The notes under the pieces are model-generated. The model worked only from the letters and a program-made list of their open reading frames with translations. It made no database searches and was not told the DNA's origin. Positions 9,547 through 18,537 of a DNA stretch of 64,000 nt are shown here, one piece after another. Each line of letters starts with the position of its first letter. Positions within the stretch are counted from its first letter, which is position 1. Both the position numbers and the translations under genes were made by a program. The stretch is from Kofleriaceae bacterium (GTDB lineage: Bacteria; Myxococcota_A; Polyangia; Haliangiales; Haliangiaceae): the NCBI GenBank assembly GCA_020633495.1, contig JACKDR010000001.1:186001-250000 (forward strand). The letters run 5' to 3'.

Positions 9547-9552
9547 ATCCTA
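9547..9552 (-). promoter_or_regulatory. -10 TAGGAT, predicted leaderless start
   Basis: On the minus strand TAGGAT lies 6 bases before the ATG at 9540. Confidence 0.42.
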
Positions 9553-9606
9553 CCCAAACGGGGGGGCCGCGCCGCCGTGAACGCCCGTCCCTACCCGTCC
9601 GCGGGG

Positions 9607-9635
9607 TTGACGTCGGCACGCCGGATGCTTTCGGT
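9607..9635 (+). promoter_or_regulatory. promoter: TTGACG, 17 bp, TTCGGT
   Basis: A -35-like TTGACG (9607-9612) and TTCGGT (9630-9635) are separated by 17 bases; the ATG at 9642 follows 6 bases later, again predicting a leaderless mRNA. Confidence 0.45.
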
Positions 9636-9641
9636 AGAGGC

Positions 9642-9911
9642 ATGCGATTCACCGACGCCAACGTGTCCCCGACCCCCGCCCTCGGGCCCGCGGCCGGCGC
9701 CGAGGCGCCGGTCGAGCTCAGCCCCCGGGACCTGCTCGACCGCGCGGCTCGTGCGGCGGTCGACGCCGGCCTCGACCTCGACGTCTTCATGCAGCAGGCG
9801 TGGAACGCCTTCGTCGAGGCCCAGCCCGGGCTGCGCGAGCACCTCGAGTACCTGCAGACCCTGGCCCGGCTCGAGGAGCTGCGCCAGCAGGGCAAGATCG
9901 GGCAGGCCTGA
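9642..9911 (+). CDS. small alpha-helical protein, function unknown
   Basis: 89 aa, soluble. After a Pro/Ala-rich start (about 25 residues) it is nearly all predicted helix: LSPRDLLDRAARAAVDAGLD, then VFMQQAWNAFVEAQPGLR and EYLQTLARLEELRQQGK. No signal peptide or metal motif. It precedes the pirin gene by about 100 bases in the same direction. Coding is supported by strong third-position GC and a promoter with -35 and -10 boxes in front of the ATG. Confidence 0.72.
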   Translation: MRFTDANVSPTPALGPAAGAEAPVELSPRDLLDRAARAAVDAGLDLDVFMQQAWNAFVEAQPGLREHLEYLQTLARLEELRQQGKIGQA

Positions 9912-10008
9912 GAGCCTGCTCGCGCTTCGACCCCGCACGCGCCGCGCTGGAGCGCGCCGCGGCGACGCGGCTGCGCTACGCTCGGCCGCCGTACCCCGAG
10001 GAGCTGCC

Positions 10009-11058
<1,050 letters not shown>

Positions 11059-11063
11059 CCGGG

Positions 11064-11110
11064 CGTCGCGCGCGCGGGGCAAGATGCCCCACGCGCGCGC
11101 GGGAGCGACG
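11064..11110 (+). terminator. long GC hairpin between pirin and zwf
   Basis: CGTCGCGCGCGCGGGGCA pairs across an AGA loop with TGCCCC, then CGCGCGCG and GCGACG, with small bulges. No T-tract follows, but the stem is long enough to end or insulate the pirin transcript before the zwf promoter. Confidence 0.5.
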
Positions 11111-11150
11111 CGAGCCGGGCCGGTCGGCCCCACGGCGGCGGCGAATGGCG

Positions 11151-11156
11151 TAGGCT
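11151..11156 (+). promoter_or_regulatory. -10-like TAGGCT and SD of the sugar operon
   Basis: TAGGCT lies 22 bases before the zwf ATG, leaving room for a short leader that carries GGGAGG (11165-11170, 8 bases from the ATG). This is the only plausible promoter seen upstream of the operon; a -35 box is not evident. Confidence 0.4.
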
Positions 11157-11178
11157 CGGAACCCGGGAGGCGTCTCGC

Positions 11179-12645
11179 ATGAGCAAGCTGTCGGAACCGA
11201 GCATCTACGTGATCTTCGGCGGGACCGGGGATCTGTCACGGCGCAAGCTCCTGCCGGCGCTGGCACGCCTGGCCAAGAGCGGCCACCTCAACCCGCGCAG
11301 CCACATCATGGCGGTCGCGATCGAGCCGCTCGACGACGACGGCTTCCGCAAGCTCGCCCGCGAGGCGCTCGCCGCCGCCGGCGTCCCGCCCGAGGACGTC
11401 GTCCTGCTCGGCGGCGACGCGCTGCACTACCACGGCATCGGCAAGGGCGGCCCGGCCGACTTCCAGGCCCTGGCCAAGCGGCTCAAGGACCTCGAGCACA
11501 CCCACGATCTCCCCGGCAACCGCGCGTTCTACCTGGCGCTGCCGCCGCAGGTCTTCGTCTCGACGATCGACGGCCTCGGCGAGGCCGGCCTCAACAAGAG
11601 CGAGGGCTGGACCCGGGTCATCGTCGAGAAGCCGTTCGGCCACGACCTGGCGTCGGCGGTCGAGCTCAACCGGCAGATCCACCGCTGGTACGACGAGAAG
11701 CAGATCTACCGGATCGATCACTACCTGGGGAAGGAGACGGTCCAGAACCTGATGGTGCTGCGGTTCGCCAACACGATCTTCGAGTCGGTGTGGAACCGCG
11801 ATCGCGTCGAGGCCGTGCAGATCACCGTCGCCGAGGATCTCGGGGTCGGCACCCGCGCCGGCTACTACGACCGCTCGGGCGCGCTGCGCGACATGATCCA
11901 GAACCACCTCACCCAGCTGTTCACGCTGGTGGCGATGGAGATCCCGTCGGCGTACGAGGCCGAGGCGATCCGCTACGAGAAGATCAAGGTGCTGCGCTCG
12001 ACCCGCCCGGTCGATCCCGAGGCGGTCGTGCGCGGCCGCTACACCGCGGGGACGATCGACGGCAAGCCGGTGCCCGGCTACCTCGACGAGCCCGGCATCG
12101 CGGCGACGTCGAAGACCGAGACCTTCGTGGGCGTGCCGCTGTACGTCGACAACTGGCGGTGGTCGGGCGTGCCGTTCTACCTGCGCACCGGCAAGCGCAT
12201 GGGCAAGCGGCTCAGCCAGATCGCGGTGCGGCTGCGGCCGACCCCGGCGGCGCTGTTCGACTCGCTGGGCCAGCAGAACGAGACCGCCGACGCGCTACTG
12301 ATCCGGCTGCAGCCCGACGCCGGGTTCTCGCTGCACTTCGACGTCAAGGTGCCGGGCTCGCCGTTCCAGACCAGCCGGGTGCCGCTCGGCTTCCGCTACA
12401 GCGAGCGCTTCCCCGCGATCCCCGAGGCCTACGAGACCCTGCTGCTCGACGTCCTCGAGGGCGACCAGACCCTGTTCGTCCACGCCGACGAGGTCGAGCA
12501 GTCGTGGCGGCTGTACGCGCCGCTGCTCGAGACCTCGACGCCGCTCCACGGCTACCCGGCCGGGACCTGGGGGCCGCCCGAGGCCGATCACCTCGCGATC
12601 CCCGACACCGACCTCTGGCAAGAGAGCTGGAGCAACGGCAAGTGA
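11179..12645 (+). CDS. zwf: glucose-6-phosphate 1-dehydrogenase
   Basis: Oxidises glucose-6-phosphate to 6-phosphogluconolactone with reduction of NAD(P)+, the entry step of the oxidative pentose phosphate pathway; cytosolic. 488 aa, normal length. The nucleotide-binding GGTGDLSRRKL lies at residues 14-24, EKPFGHD at 150-156, and the active-site signature RIDHYLGKE at 178-186 with its catalytic His181. It is the first gene of a co-directional operon; its stop overlaps the GTG of pgl. The start is ATG behind GGGAGG. No missing key residue. Confidence 0.98.
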   Translation: MSKLSEPSIYVIFGGTGDLSRRKLLPALARLAKSGHLNPRSHIMAVAIEPLDDDGFRKLAREALAAAGVPPEDVVLLGGDALHYHGIGKGGPADFQALAKRLKDLEHTHDLPGNRAFYLALPPQVFVSTIDGLGEAGLNKSEGWTRVIVEKPFGHDLASAVELNRQIHRWYDEKQIYRIDHYLGKETVQNLMVLRFANTIFESVWNRDRVEAVQITVAEDLGVGTRAGYYDRSGALRDMIQNHLTQLFTLVAMEIPSAYEAEAIRYEKIKVLRSTRPVDPEAVVRGRYTAGTIDGKPVPGYLDEPGIAATSKTETFVGVPLYVDNWRWSGVPFYLRTGKRMGKRLSQIAVRLRPTPAALFDSLGQQNETADALLIRLQPDAGFSLHFDVKVPGSPFQTSRVPLGFRYSERFPAIPEAYETLLLDVLEGDQTLFVHADEVEQSWRLYAPLLETSTPLHGYPAGTWGPPEADHLAIPDTDLWQESWSNGK

Positions 12646-13376
12646 GCGCGGTCGCGGAGGTGTGCCGCCACCCCGACGCCGCGACCCTCGCCGCCGACGC
12701 CGCCGCCCGGGTCGAGGCCGCCCTGGCCGCGGCGGTCGCGGCGCGCGGCCGGGCGTCGATCGCGCTGGCCGGCGGCTCGACGCCGCGCGCGCTGTACGCA
12801 CGGCTCGCCGCGGCGCGCGCCGGCGCCATCGCCTGGGACCGCGTCGACGTCTACTTCGGCGACGAGCGCGCGGTCCCGCCCGACGACGCCGCCAGCAACT
12901 TCCGCATGGCGCGCGAGACCCTGCTGCGCCACGTCCCGGTGCCGCGCGACCAGGTCCACCGCATCGAGGGCGAGCGCCCCGCCGACGACGCCGCGCGCCG
13001 CTACGCCGAGATCGTCGCGGCGGCGCTGCCGCTCGACGTCGTCCTGCTCGGCATGGGCGACGACGGCCACACCGCGTCGCTGTTCCCGGCCACCGCCGAC
13101 CTCGATCCCGGGCCGCCGGTGATCGTCACGACCAGCCCGGTGGCGCCGGCGACGCGCATCTCGCTGGCGCTCGGCGCGATCAACCGGGCCCGCGCCGTCA
13201 TCTTCCTGGTCGCCGGCGCCGGCAAGGCAGCGCGCCTCGCCGAGGTCTTCGCCCAGCGGCGCGCCGGCGCGCCGACGCTGCCGGCGGCGCGGGTCGCGCC
13301 GACCGACGGCACGCTGACCTGGCTCGTCGACGACGCGGCGGCGGCCCAGCTCGACGCGGAGGGCGCGCCGCGATGA
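12642..13376 (+). CDS. pgl: 6-phosphogluconolactonase
   Basis: Hydrolyses 6-phosphogluconolactone to 6-phosphogluconate. 244 aa, DevB/SOL type. Motifs: IALAGGSTPRALYARL (phosphate binding), DVYFGDERAVPPDDAASN (the family signature WxxFFGDER-like block), and LLGMGDDGHTASLFP. It starts with GTG in a GTGA overlap with the zwf stop. An earlier in-frame start would sit inside zwf. Its stop overlaps the glk ATG (CGATGA), so translational coupling is likely along the operon. Confidence 0.97.
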   Translation: MSAVAEVCRHPDAATLAADAAARVEAALAAAVAARGRASIALAGGSTPRALYARLAAARAGAIAWDRVDVYFGDERAVPPDDAASNFRMARETLLRHVPVPRDQVHRIEGERPADDAARRYAEIVAAALPLDVVLLGMGDDGHTASLFPATADLDPGPPVIVTTSPVAPATRISLALGAINRARAVIFLVAGAGKAARLAEVFAQRRAGAPTLPAARVAPTDGTLTWLVDDAAAAQLDAEGAPR

Positions 13377-14440
13377 TCCTGCTGGCGGGCGACATCGGCG
13401 GCACCAAGACCACCGTCGGCCTGTTCGACGGCGGCCGCCGCGATCCGGCCCGGGACGCCCCGGCGACGATCGTCCGGCGCACCTACCCCAGCCAGGACTT
13501 CGACGGCCTGTCGCCGCTCCTGCGGCGGTTCCTCGACGAGGTCCGCGGCGACGGCGCGATCGCCGCCGACGCCACGATCGCGACCGCGTGCTTCGGCGTC
13601 GCCGGCCCCGCGATCGAGAACCGGGTCGAGACCCCCAACCTGCCGTGGGTCGTCGACGGCCGCGCCCTCGCCGGCGAGCTCGCGGTCCCCTACGTCGAGC
13701 TGATCAACGATCTGGTCGCCACCGCCGAGGGCATCGACGCCCTGACCGGCGACGAGCTGCGGACGCTCAACCCGGGCCAGCCGCAGCCCGGGCCGCGCCG
13801 CGCCCGCGCCCTGGTCGCCGCCGGCACCGGCCTGGGCCTGGCGCTGCTGATGCCGGGCCCGCAGGGCTGGACGGTGTTCCCGTCCGAGGGCGGCCACGCC
13901 GACTACGCGCCCGGCGACGACGACGAGATCGCGCTGCTGCGGTTCCTGCGCGCGCGCTACCCCGGCCACGTCAGCGCCGAGCGCGTCGCCTCCGGCATGG
14001 CGATCCCGTCGCTGTACGAGTTCGCGTGCGCCCACCACCCCGAGTGGCCCCAGCCCGACGACGTCCGCGCCGCCCTCGCCGCCGATCGCGATCGCGCGAC
14101 CCCGCTGATCACCCGCCACGCGATCGACGAGTCGTGCCGGCTGTCGGCGCTGGCGATGCGGCTGTTCGTGCGCAGCTACGGCGCGGTCGCCGGCAACCTG
14201 GCGCTGACCGCGTTCGCCACCGGCGGCGTCTTCGTCGGCGGCGGCGTCGCGCCCAAGATCCTGCCGCTGCTCGAGCGCGGCGCCTTCCTCGACGGCTTCG
14301 CCCGCAAGGGCCGCTTCGAGGCCTTCCTGCGCGACATCCCGGTCGCCGTCATCCTCAACGGCGACGCCGCGCTGCTCGGCGCCTCCCGCCGGGTCTGGAC
14401 CGACCCGCCGCTGGCGGCGCGAGGAGGCGCCGCGTCGTGA
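13373..14440 (+). CDS. glk: glucokinase (Glk type)
   Basis: Phosphorylates glucose with ATP to glucose-6-phosphate, feeding both zwf and pgi. 355 aa, bacterial Glk family. Phosphate-1 motif LAGDIGGTKTTVGLFD at the N-terminus; ACFGVAGPAI, then ELINDLVATAEGI with the catalytic Asp; VAAGTGLGLALL; SEGGHADYAP; and the adenosine segment FATGGVFVGGGVAPKIL. It overlaps the pgl stop. Its presence beside two alpha-glucosidase-type genes suggests free glucose is the product that enters this operon. Confidence 0.96.
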   Translation: MILLAGDIGGTKTTVGLFDGGRRDPARDAPATIVRRTYPSQDFDGLSPLLRRFLDEVRGDGAIAADATIATACFGVAGPAIENRVETPNLPWVVDGRALAGELAVPYVELINDLVATAEGIDALTGDELRTLNPGQPQPGPRRARALVAAGTGLGLALLMPGPQGWTVFPSEGGHADYAPGDDDEIALLRFLRARYPGHVSAERVASGMAIPSLYEFACAHHPEWPQPDDVRAALAADRDRATPLITRHAIDESCRLSALAMRLFVRSYGAVAGNLALTAFATGGVFVGGGVAPKILPLLERGAFLDGFARKGRFEAFLRDIPVAVILNGDAALLGASRRVWTDPPLAARGGAAS

Positions 14441-14459
14441 CCCCCCGAAAGGACCCCGC

Positions 14460-16115
14460 ATGTCGACCCTGACCGAGAGCGCGGCGTGGCAGGCGCTGCG
14501 CGCCGAGCGCGACACCCTGCGCGCCACCAGCCTGCGCCAGCTGTTCGCCGACGACCCCGACCGCTTCGCCCGCTACACCCGCCGCCTCGGCGACCTCGTC
14601 GTCGACTTCTCCAAGCACCTGATCACCGACCGCACGCTGCCGGCGCTGTTCGCGCTCGCCGACCAGGCCGGGCTGCGCGGCGCGATCGACGCGATGTTCC
14701 GCGGCGACCACGTCAACGTCACCGAGGATCGCGCGGTGCTGCACACCGCGCTGCGCCACCAGGGCCCCGACCCGGTGATGGTCGACGGCGAGGACGTCAT
14801 GCCCGGCGTCCGCGCGGTGCGCGCCAAGATGCGCGCGTTCACCGACGCGCTGCACGGCGGCACCTGGCGCGGCCACACGGGCGAGCAGATCACCGACGTC
14901 GTCAACATCGGCATCGGCGGCTCCGACCTCGGCCCGGTGATGGTGACCGAGGCGCTGCGGCCGTACTGGGTCGAGGGCATGAAGGTCCACTTCGTGTCCA
15001 ACGTCGACGCCACCCACCTGGTCGAGACCCTGCGCGACCTGCGCCCGGCGACGACGCTGTTCATCGTGGCGTCGAAGACCTTCACCACCCAGGAGACCCT
15101 GACCAACGCGCGGTCGGCGCGGGCCTGGCTGGTCGGCGGCCTGCACGGCGACGACGCCGCGGTCGCCAAGCACTTCGTCGCGCTGTCGACCAACGCCGCC
15201 GAGGTCACCAGGTTCGGCATCGACCCCGCCAACATGTTCGAGTTCTGGGACTGGGTCGGCGGCCGCTACTCGCTGTGGTCGGCGATCGGCCTGTCGATCG
15301 CCGCGGTCGTCGGCATGGACCGGTTCGAGGAGCTGCTGGCCGGCGCCGCCGAGGCCGACCAGCACTTCCGCACCGCCCCGTGGCCCGACAACATCCCGGT
15401 GCTGATGGGCCTGCTCGGGGTCTGGTACGCCAACTTCTTCGGCGCCGAGACCCACGCGATCCTGCCCTACGACCAGTACCTGCACCGGTTCCCGGCGTAC
15501 TTCCAGCAGGGCGACATGGAGTCCAACGGCAAGCGCGTCGATCGCGACGGCCGGCCGATCACCGACTACACCACCGGCCCGGTGATCTGGGGCGAGCCCG
15601 GCACCAACGGCCAGCACGCCTTCTACCAGCTCATCCACCAGGGCACCCGGCTGATCCCCGCCGACTTCATCGCCGCGGCCCGACCCCAGCACCCGATGGG
15701 CGACCACCACCCGATCCTGCTCGCCAACTTCTTCGCCCAGACCGAGGCCCTGATGAAGGGCAAGACCCTCGACGAGGCCCGCGCCGAGCTGGTCGCCGCC
15801 GGCGTCCCGGCCGAGCGCCTCGAGCGCCTGGCCCCGCACAAGGTCTTCCCCGGCGACCGCCCGACCAGCTCGTTCCTGATGACCAAGCTGACCCCGTTCG
15901 CGCTGGGCCGGCTGATCGCGCTCTACGAGCACAAGATCTTCGTCCAGGGCACGATCTGGCACATCAACAGCTTCGACCAGTGGGGCGTCGAGCTCGGCAA
16001 GCAGCTCGCCAAGAAGATCCAGCCCGAGCTCGCCGGCCCGGGCGCGGTCACCACCCACGACAGCTCCACCAACGGCCTGATCGCCGAGTACAAGCGCATG
16101 CGCGAGGAGACGTAA
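14460..16115 (+). CDS. pgi: glucose-6-phosphate isomerase
   Basis: Interconverts glucose-6-phosphate and fructose-6-phosphate; here it can return fructose-6-phosphate from transaldolase to the oxidative branch. 551 aa, the length of E. coli-type Pgi. Signatures: NIGIGGSDLGPVMVTEAL, FEFWDWVGGRYSLWSAIGLS and the C-terminal KLTPFALGRLIALYEHKIFV; the FNGKR-like ESNGKRVDRDG segment and the HKVFPG lysine region are present. The ATG at 14460 follows AAAGGA. It lies 20 bases after glk and 3 bases before the transaldolase gene. Confidence 0.98.
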   Translation: MSTLTESAAWQALRAERDTLRATSLRQLFADDPDRFARYTRRLGDLVVDFSKHLITDRTLPALFALADQAGLRGAIDAMFRGDHVNVTEDRAVLHTALRHQGPDPVMVDGEDVMPGVRAVRAKMRAFTDALHGGTWRGHTGEQITDVVNIGIGGSDLGPVMVTEALRPYWVEGMKVHFVSNVDATHLVETLRDLRPATTLFIVASKTFTTQETLTNARSARAWLVGGLHGDDAAVAKHFVALSTNAAEVTRFGIDPANMFEFWDWVGGRYSLWSAIGLSIAAVVGMDRFEELLAGAAEADQHFRTAPWPDNIPVLMGLLGVWYANFFGAETHAILPYDQYLHRFPAYFQQGDMESNGKRVDRDGRPITDYTTGPVIWGEPGTNGQHAFYQLIHQGTRLIPADFIAAARPQHPMGDHHPILLANFFAQTEALMKGKTLDEARAELVAAGVPAERLERLAPHKVFPGDRPTSSFLMTKLTPFALGRLIALYEHKIFVQGTIWHINSFDQWGVELGKQLAKKIQPELAGPGAVTTHDSSTNGLIAEYKRMREET

Positions 16116-16118
16116 GCC

Positions 16119-17099
16119 ATGACCACCCTGTCCCAGCAGCTCCGCCAGATGACGATCGTCGTCGCCGACACCGGCGACATCGAGGCCATCGAGCAGTACA
16201 AGCCGCGCGACGCCACGACCAACCCGTCGCTGATCACCGCCGCCGCGCAGATGCCGCAGTACGCCGAGCTGATCGACGACGCCCTGCGGTTCGCGCGCAA
16301 GGAGCGTGGCGCCGCCGCCAGCAACGCCGCGGTGGTCGCGCTGGCGATCGACCGCCTCGCGATCGAGTTCGGCCTGCGGATCCAGCGGATCATCGAGGGT
16401 CGGGTCTCGACCGAGGTCGACGCCCGGCTGTCCTACGACACCGACAAGACGATCGCCAAGGCCCGCGAGCTGATCGCGATGTACGAGGCCGCGGGCTCGA
16501 CCCGCGAGCGCGTGCTGATCAAGATCGCGTCGACCTGGGAGGGCATCCGCGCCGCCGAGCTGCTCGAGCGCGAGGGCATCCACTGCAACCTCACGCTGCT
16601 GTTCGGCCTGCACCAGGCGGTCGCGTGCGCCGAGGCCAAGGTCACGCTGATCTCGCCGTTCGTCGGGCGGATCCTCGACTGGTACCTCAAGGACACCGGG
16701 CGGACCAGCTACCCCGCCGCCGAGGATCCCGGCGTCGCGTCGGTCACCGAGATCTACGCCTACTACAAGCGGCACGGACACCCGACCGAGATCATGGGCG
16801 CCAGCTTCCGCAACCTCGGCCAGATCACCGAGCTCGCCGGCTGCGACCTGCTGACGATCGCGCCCAAGTTCCTCAAGGTGCTGGAGGAGACCGAGGGCGA
16901 GCTGCCGCGCAAGCTCGACCCCAAGACCGCCAGCGAGCAGGGCGTCGACCGCATCACGATGGACCGGGCGACGTTCGACAAGATGCACGCCGCCGACCGG
17001 ATGGCCACCGACAAGCTCGCCGACGGCATCACCGGGTTCTCGAAGTCCCTCGAGGCGCTCGAGGTCATGCTCGAGCAGCGCCTGGGCGAGCTGAGCTGA
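16119..17099 (+). CDS. tal: transaldolase
   Basis: Transfers a dihydroxyacetone unit between sugar phosphates in the non-oxidative pentose phosphate pathway. 326 aa, class 1 (TalB-like) length. DATTNPSLITAA lies near residues 31-42, and the Schiff-base lysine is Lys135 in RVLIKIASTWEG; the CNLTLLF and SPFVGRILDWY blocks follow. The SD AGGAGA is absent; AGGAGACGTAAGCC precedes the ATG and spans the end of pgi. The position between pgi and gnd gives a nearly complete pathway; transketolase is not in the window. Confidence 0.97.
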   Translation: MTTLSQQLRQMTIVVADTGDIEAIEQYKPRDATTNPSLITAAAQMPQYAELIDDALRFARKERGAAASNAAVVALAIDRLAIEFGLRIQRIIEGRVSTEVDARLSYDTDKTIAKARELIAMYEAAGSTRERVLIKIASTWEGIRAAELLEREGIHCNLTLLFGLHQAVACAEAKVTLISPFVGRILDWYLKDTGRTSYPAAEDPGVASVTEIYAYYKRHGHPTEIMGASFRNLGQITELAGCDLLTIAPKFLKVLEETEGELPRKLDPKTASEQGVDRITMDRATFDKMHAADRMATDKLADGITGFSKSLEALEVMLEQRLGELS

Positions 17100-17121
17100 C
17101 GGGCCCCACAAGGAGCAAACG

Positions 17122-18537
17122 ATGAGCGACACGTATCAGTTCGGCATGCTGGGGGTCGGCGTCATGGGCCGCAACCTGGCCTGGAACATCGCCGACCACG
17201 GCTACACGGTCTCGGTGTGGAACCGCGAGCTCGACATGCTCGACGACGTCCTCGCCCAGCACCCGGGCAAGCTGCACGGCACCCGCACCCTCGAGGAGTT
17301 CGTCGCGTCGCTGGAGCGGCCGCGGCGGATCATGCTGATGATCACCGCCGGCAAGCCGGTCGACATGGTGATCGACGCGCTCGAGCCGCTGCTCGAGGCC
17401 GGCGACATCGTCATCGACGGCGGCAACTCGTGGTTCGAGGACACCCAGCGGCGCGAGGCCCGGCTGACCGCCAAGGGCATGAACTTCTTCGGCGTCGGCG
17501 TGTCGGGGGGCGAGGACGGCGCCCGCTTCGGGCCGTCGATGATGCCCGGCGGCAAGGCCGAGGCCTACGAGCGCATCCGGCCCATCCTCGAGGCGATCGC
17601 CGCCAAGACCGACTCGGGCCCGTGCGTGACCCACGTCGGCCCCGACGGCGCCGGCCACTTCGTCAAGATGGTCCACAACGGCATCGAGTACGCCGACATG
17701 CAGTTCATCGCCGAGGCCTACGACCTGCTGCGTCGGCTCGGCGGCTTCGACCCGCCGACCCTGGCCAAGACCTTCGCGGCGTGGAACCAGGGCCCGCTCG
17801 AGTCGTTCCTGATCGAGATCACCGGCAAGGTCTTCGAGGTCAAGGACCCGCGCGGCGACGGCTGGCTGATCGATCGCGTCCTCGACAAGGCCGGCCAGAA
17901 GGGCACCGGCCGGTGGACCGCGCAGATCGCGCTCGAGCTCGGCGTCTCGATCCCGTCGATCGCCGCGGCGATCGACGCCCGCGTGCTGTCGAGCATGAAG
18001 GACGCCCGGGTCGCCGCGGCCGGCGTCCTGCACGGCCCCGCCGCGCCGCCCGCGGTCGGCGACCCGGCGGCGCTGGCGGCGTCGATCCACGACGCCCTGC
18101 ACGCCGCCAAGATCGTCGCCTACGCCCAGGGCATGGCGCTGATCCGCGCCGGCTCGGACAAGTTCAGCTGGGGCATCTCGATGCGCGAGATGGCGCGGAT
18201 CTGGAAGGGCGGCTGCATCATCCGGGCGCGCTTCCTCGACACGATCATGAAGGCGTACGAGCGCAACCCCGAGCTGCCCAACCTGCTGCTCGACGAGGCC
18301 ATCCGCGGCCAGGTCCACGCCGCCCAGGGGGCGTGGCGCGACGTGGTCGGCCTGGCCCAGCGCCACGGCATCCCGGTGCCGGCGATGGCGTCGAGCCTGG
18401 CGTACTTCGACAGCTACCGGACCGCGTCGCTGCCGCAGAACCTGACCCAGGCCCAGCGGGACGCCTTCGGCGCCCACACCTACCAGCGCAACGACGCCCC
18501 CGAGGAGGGGTTCGTCCACACCGACTGGCTGCCGTGA
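17122..18537 (+). CDS. gnd: 6-phosphogluconate dehydrogenase, decarboxylating
   Basis: Oxidatively decarboxylates 6-phosphogluconate to ribulose-5-phosphate, producing NAD(P)H. 471 aa, the long dimeric form. N-terminal Rossmann LGVGVMGRNLAWNIADHG, the signature GVSGGEDGARFGPSMMPGG, catalytic GHFVKMVHNGIEYADMQ, and C-terminal substrate-binding tail ending in the NDAPEEGFVHTDW block. An AAGGAG Shine-Dalgarno lies 7 bases before the ATG. Its stop overlaps the GTG of the following glucosidase by 4 bases. Confidence 0.98.
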   Translation: MSDTYQFGMLGVGVMGRNLAWNIADHGYTVSVWNRELDMLDDVLAQHPGKLHGTRTLEEFVASLERPRRIMLMITAGKPVDMVIDALEPLLEAGDIVIDGGNSWFEDTQRREARLTAKGMNFFGVGVSGGEDGARFGPSMMPGGKAEAYERIRPILEAIAAKTDSGPCVTHVGPDGAGHFVKMVHNGIEYADMQFIAEAYDLLRRLGGFDPPTLAKTFAAWNQGPLESFLIEITGKVFEVKDPRGDGWLIDRVLDKAGQKGTGRWTAQIALELGVSIPSIAAAIDARVLSSMKDARVAAAGVLHGPAAPPAVGDPAALAASIHDALHAAKIVAYAQGMALIRAGSDKFSWGISMREMARIWKGGCIIRARFLDTIMKAYERNPELPNLLLDEAIRGQVHAAQGAWRDVVGLAQRHGIPVPAMASSLAYFDSYRTASLPQNLTQAQRDAFGAHTYQRNDAPEEGFVHTDWLP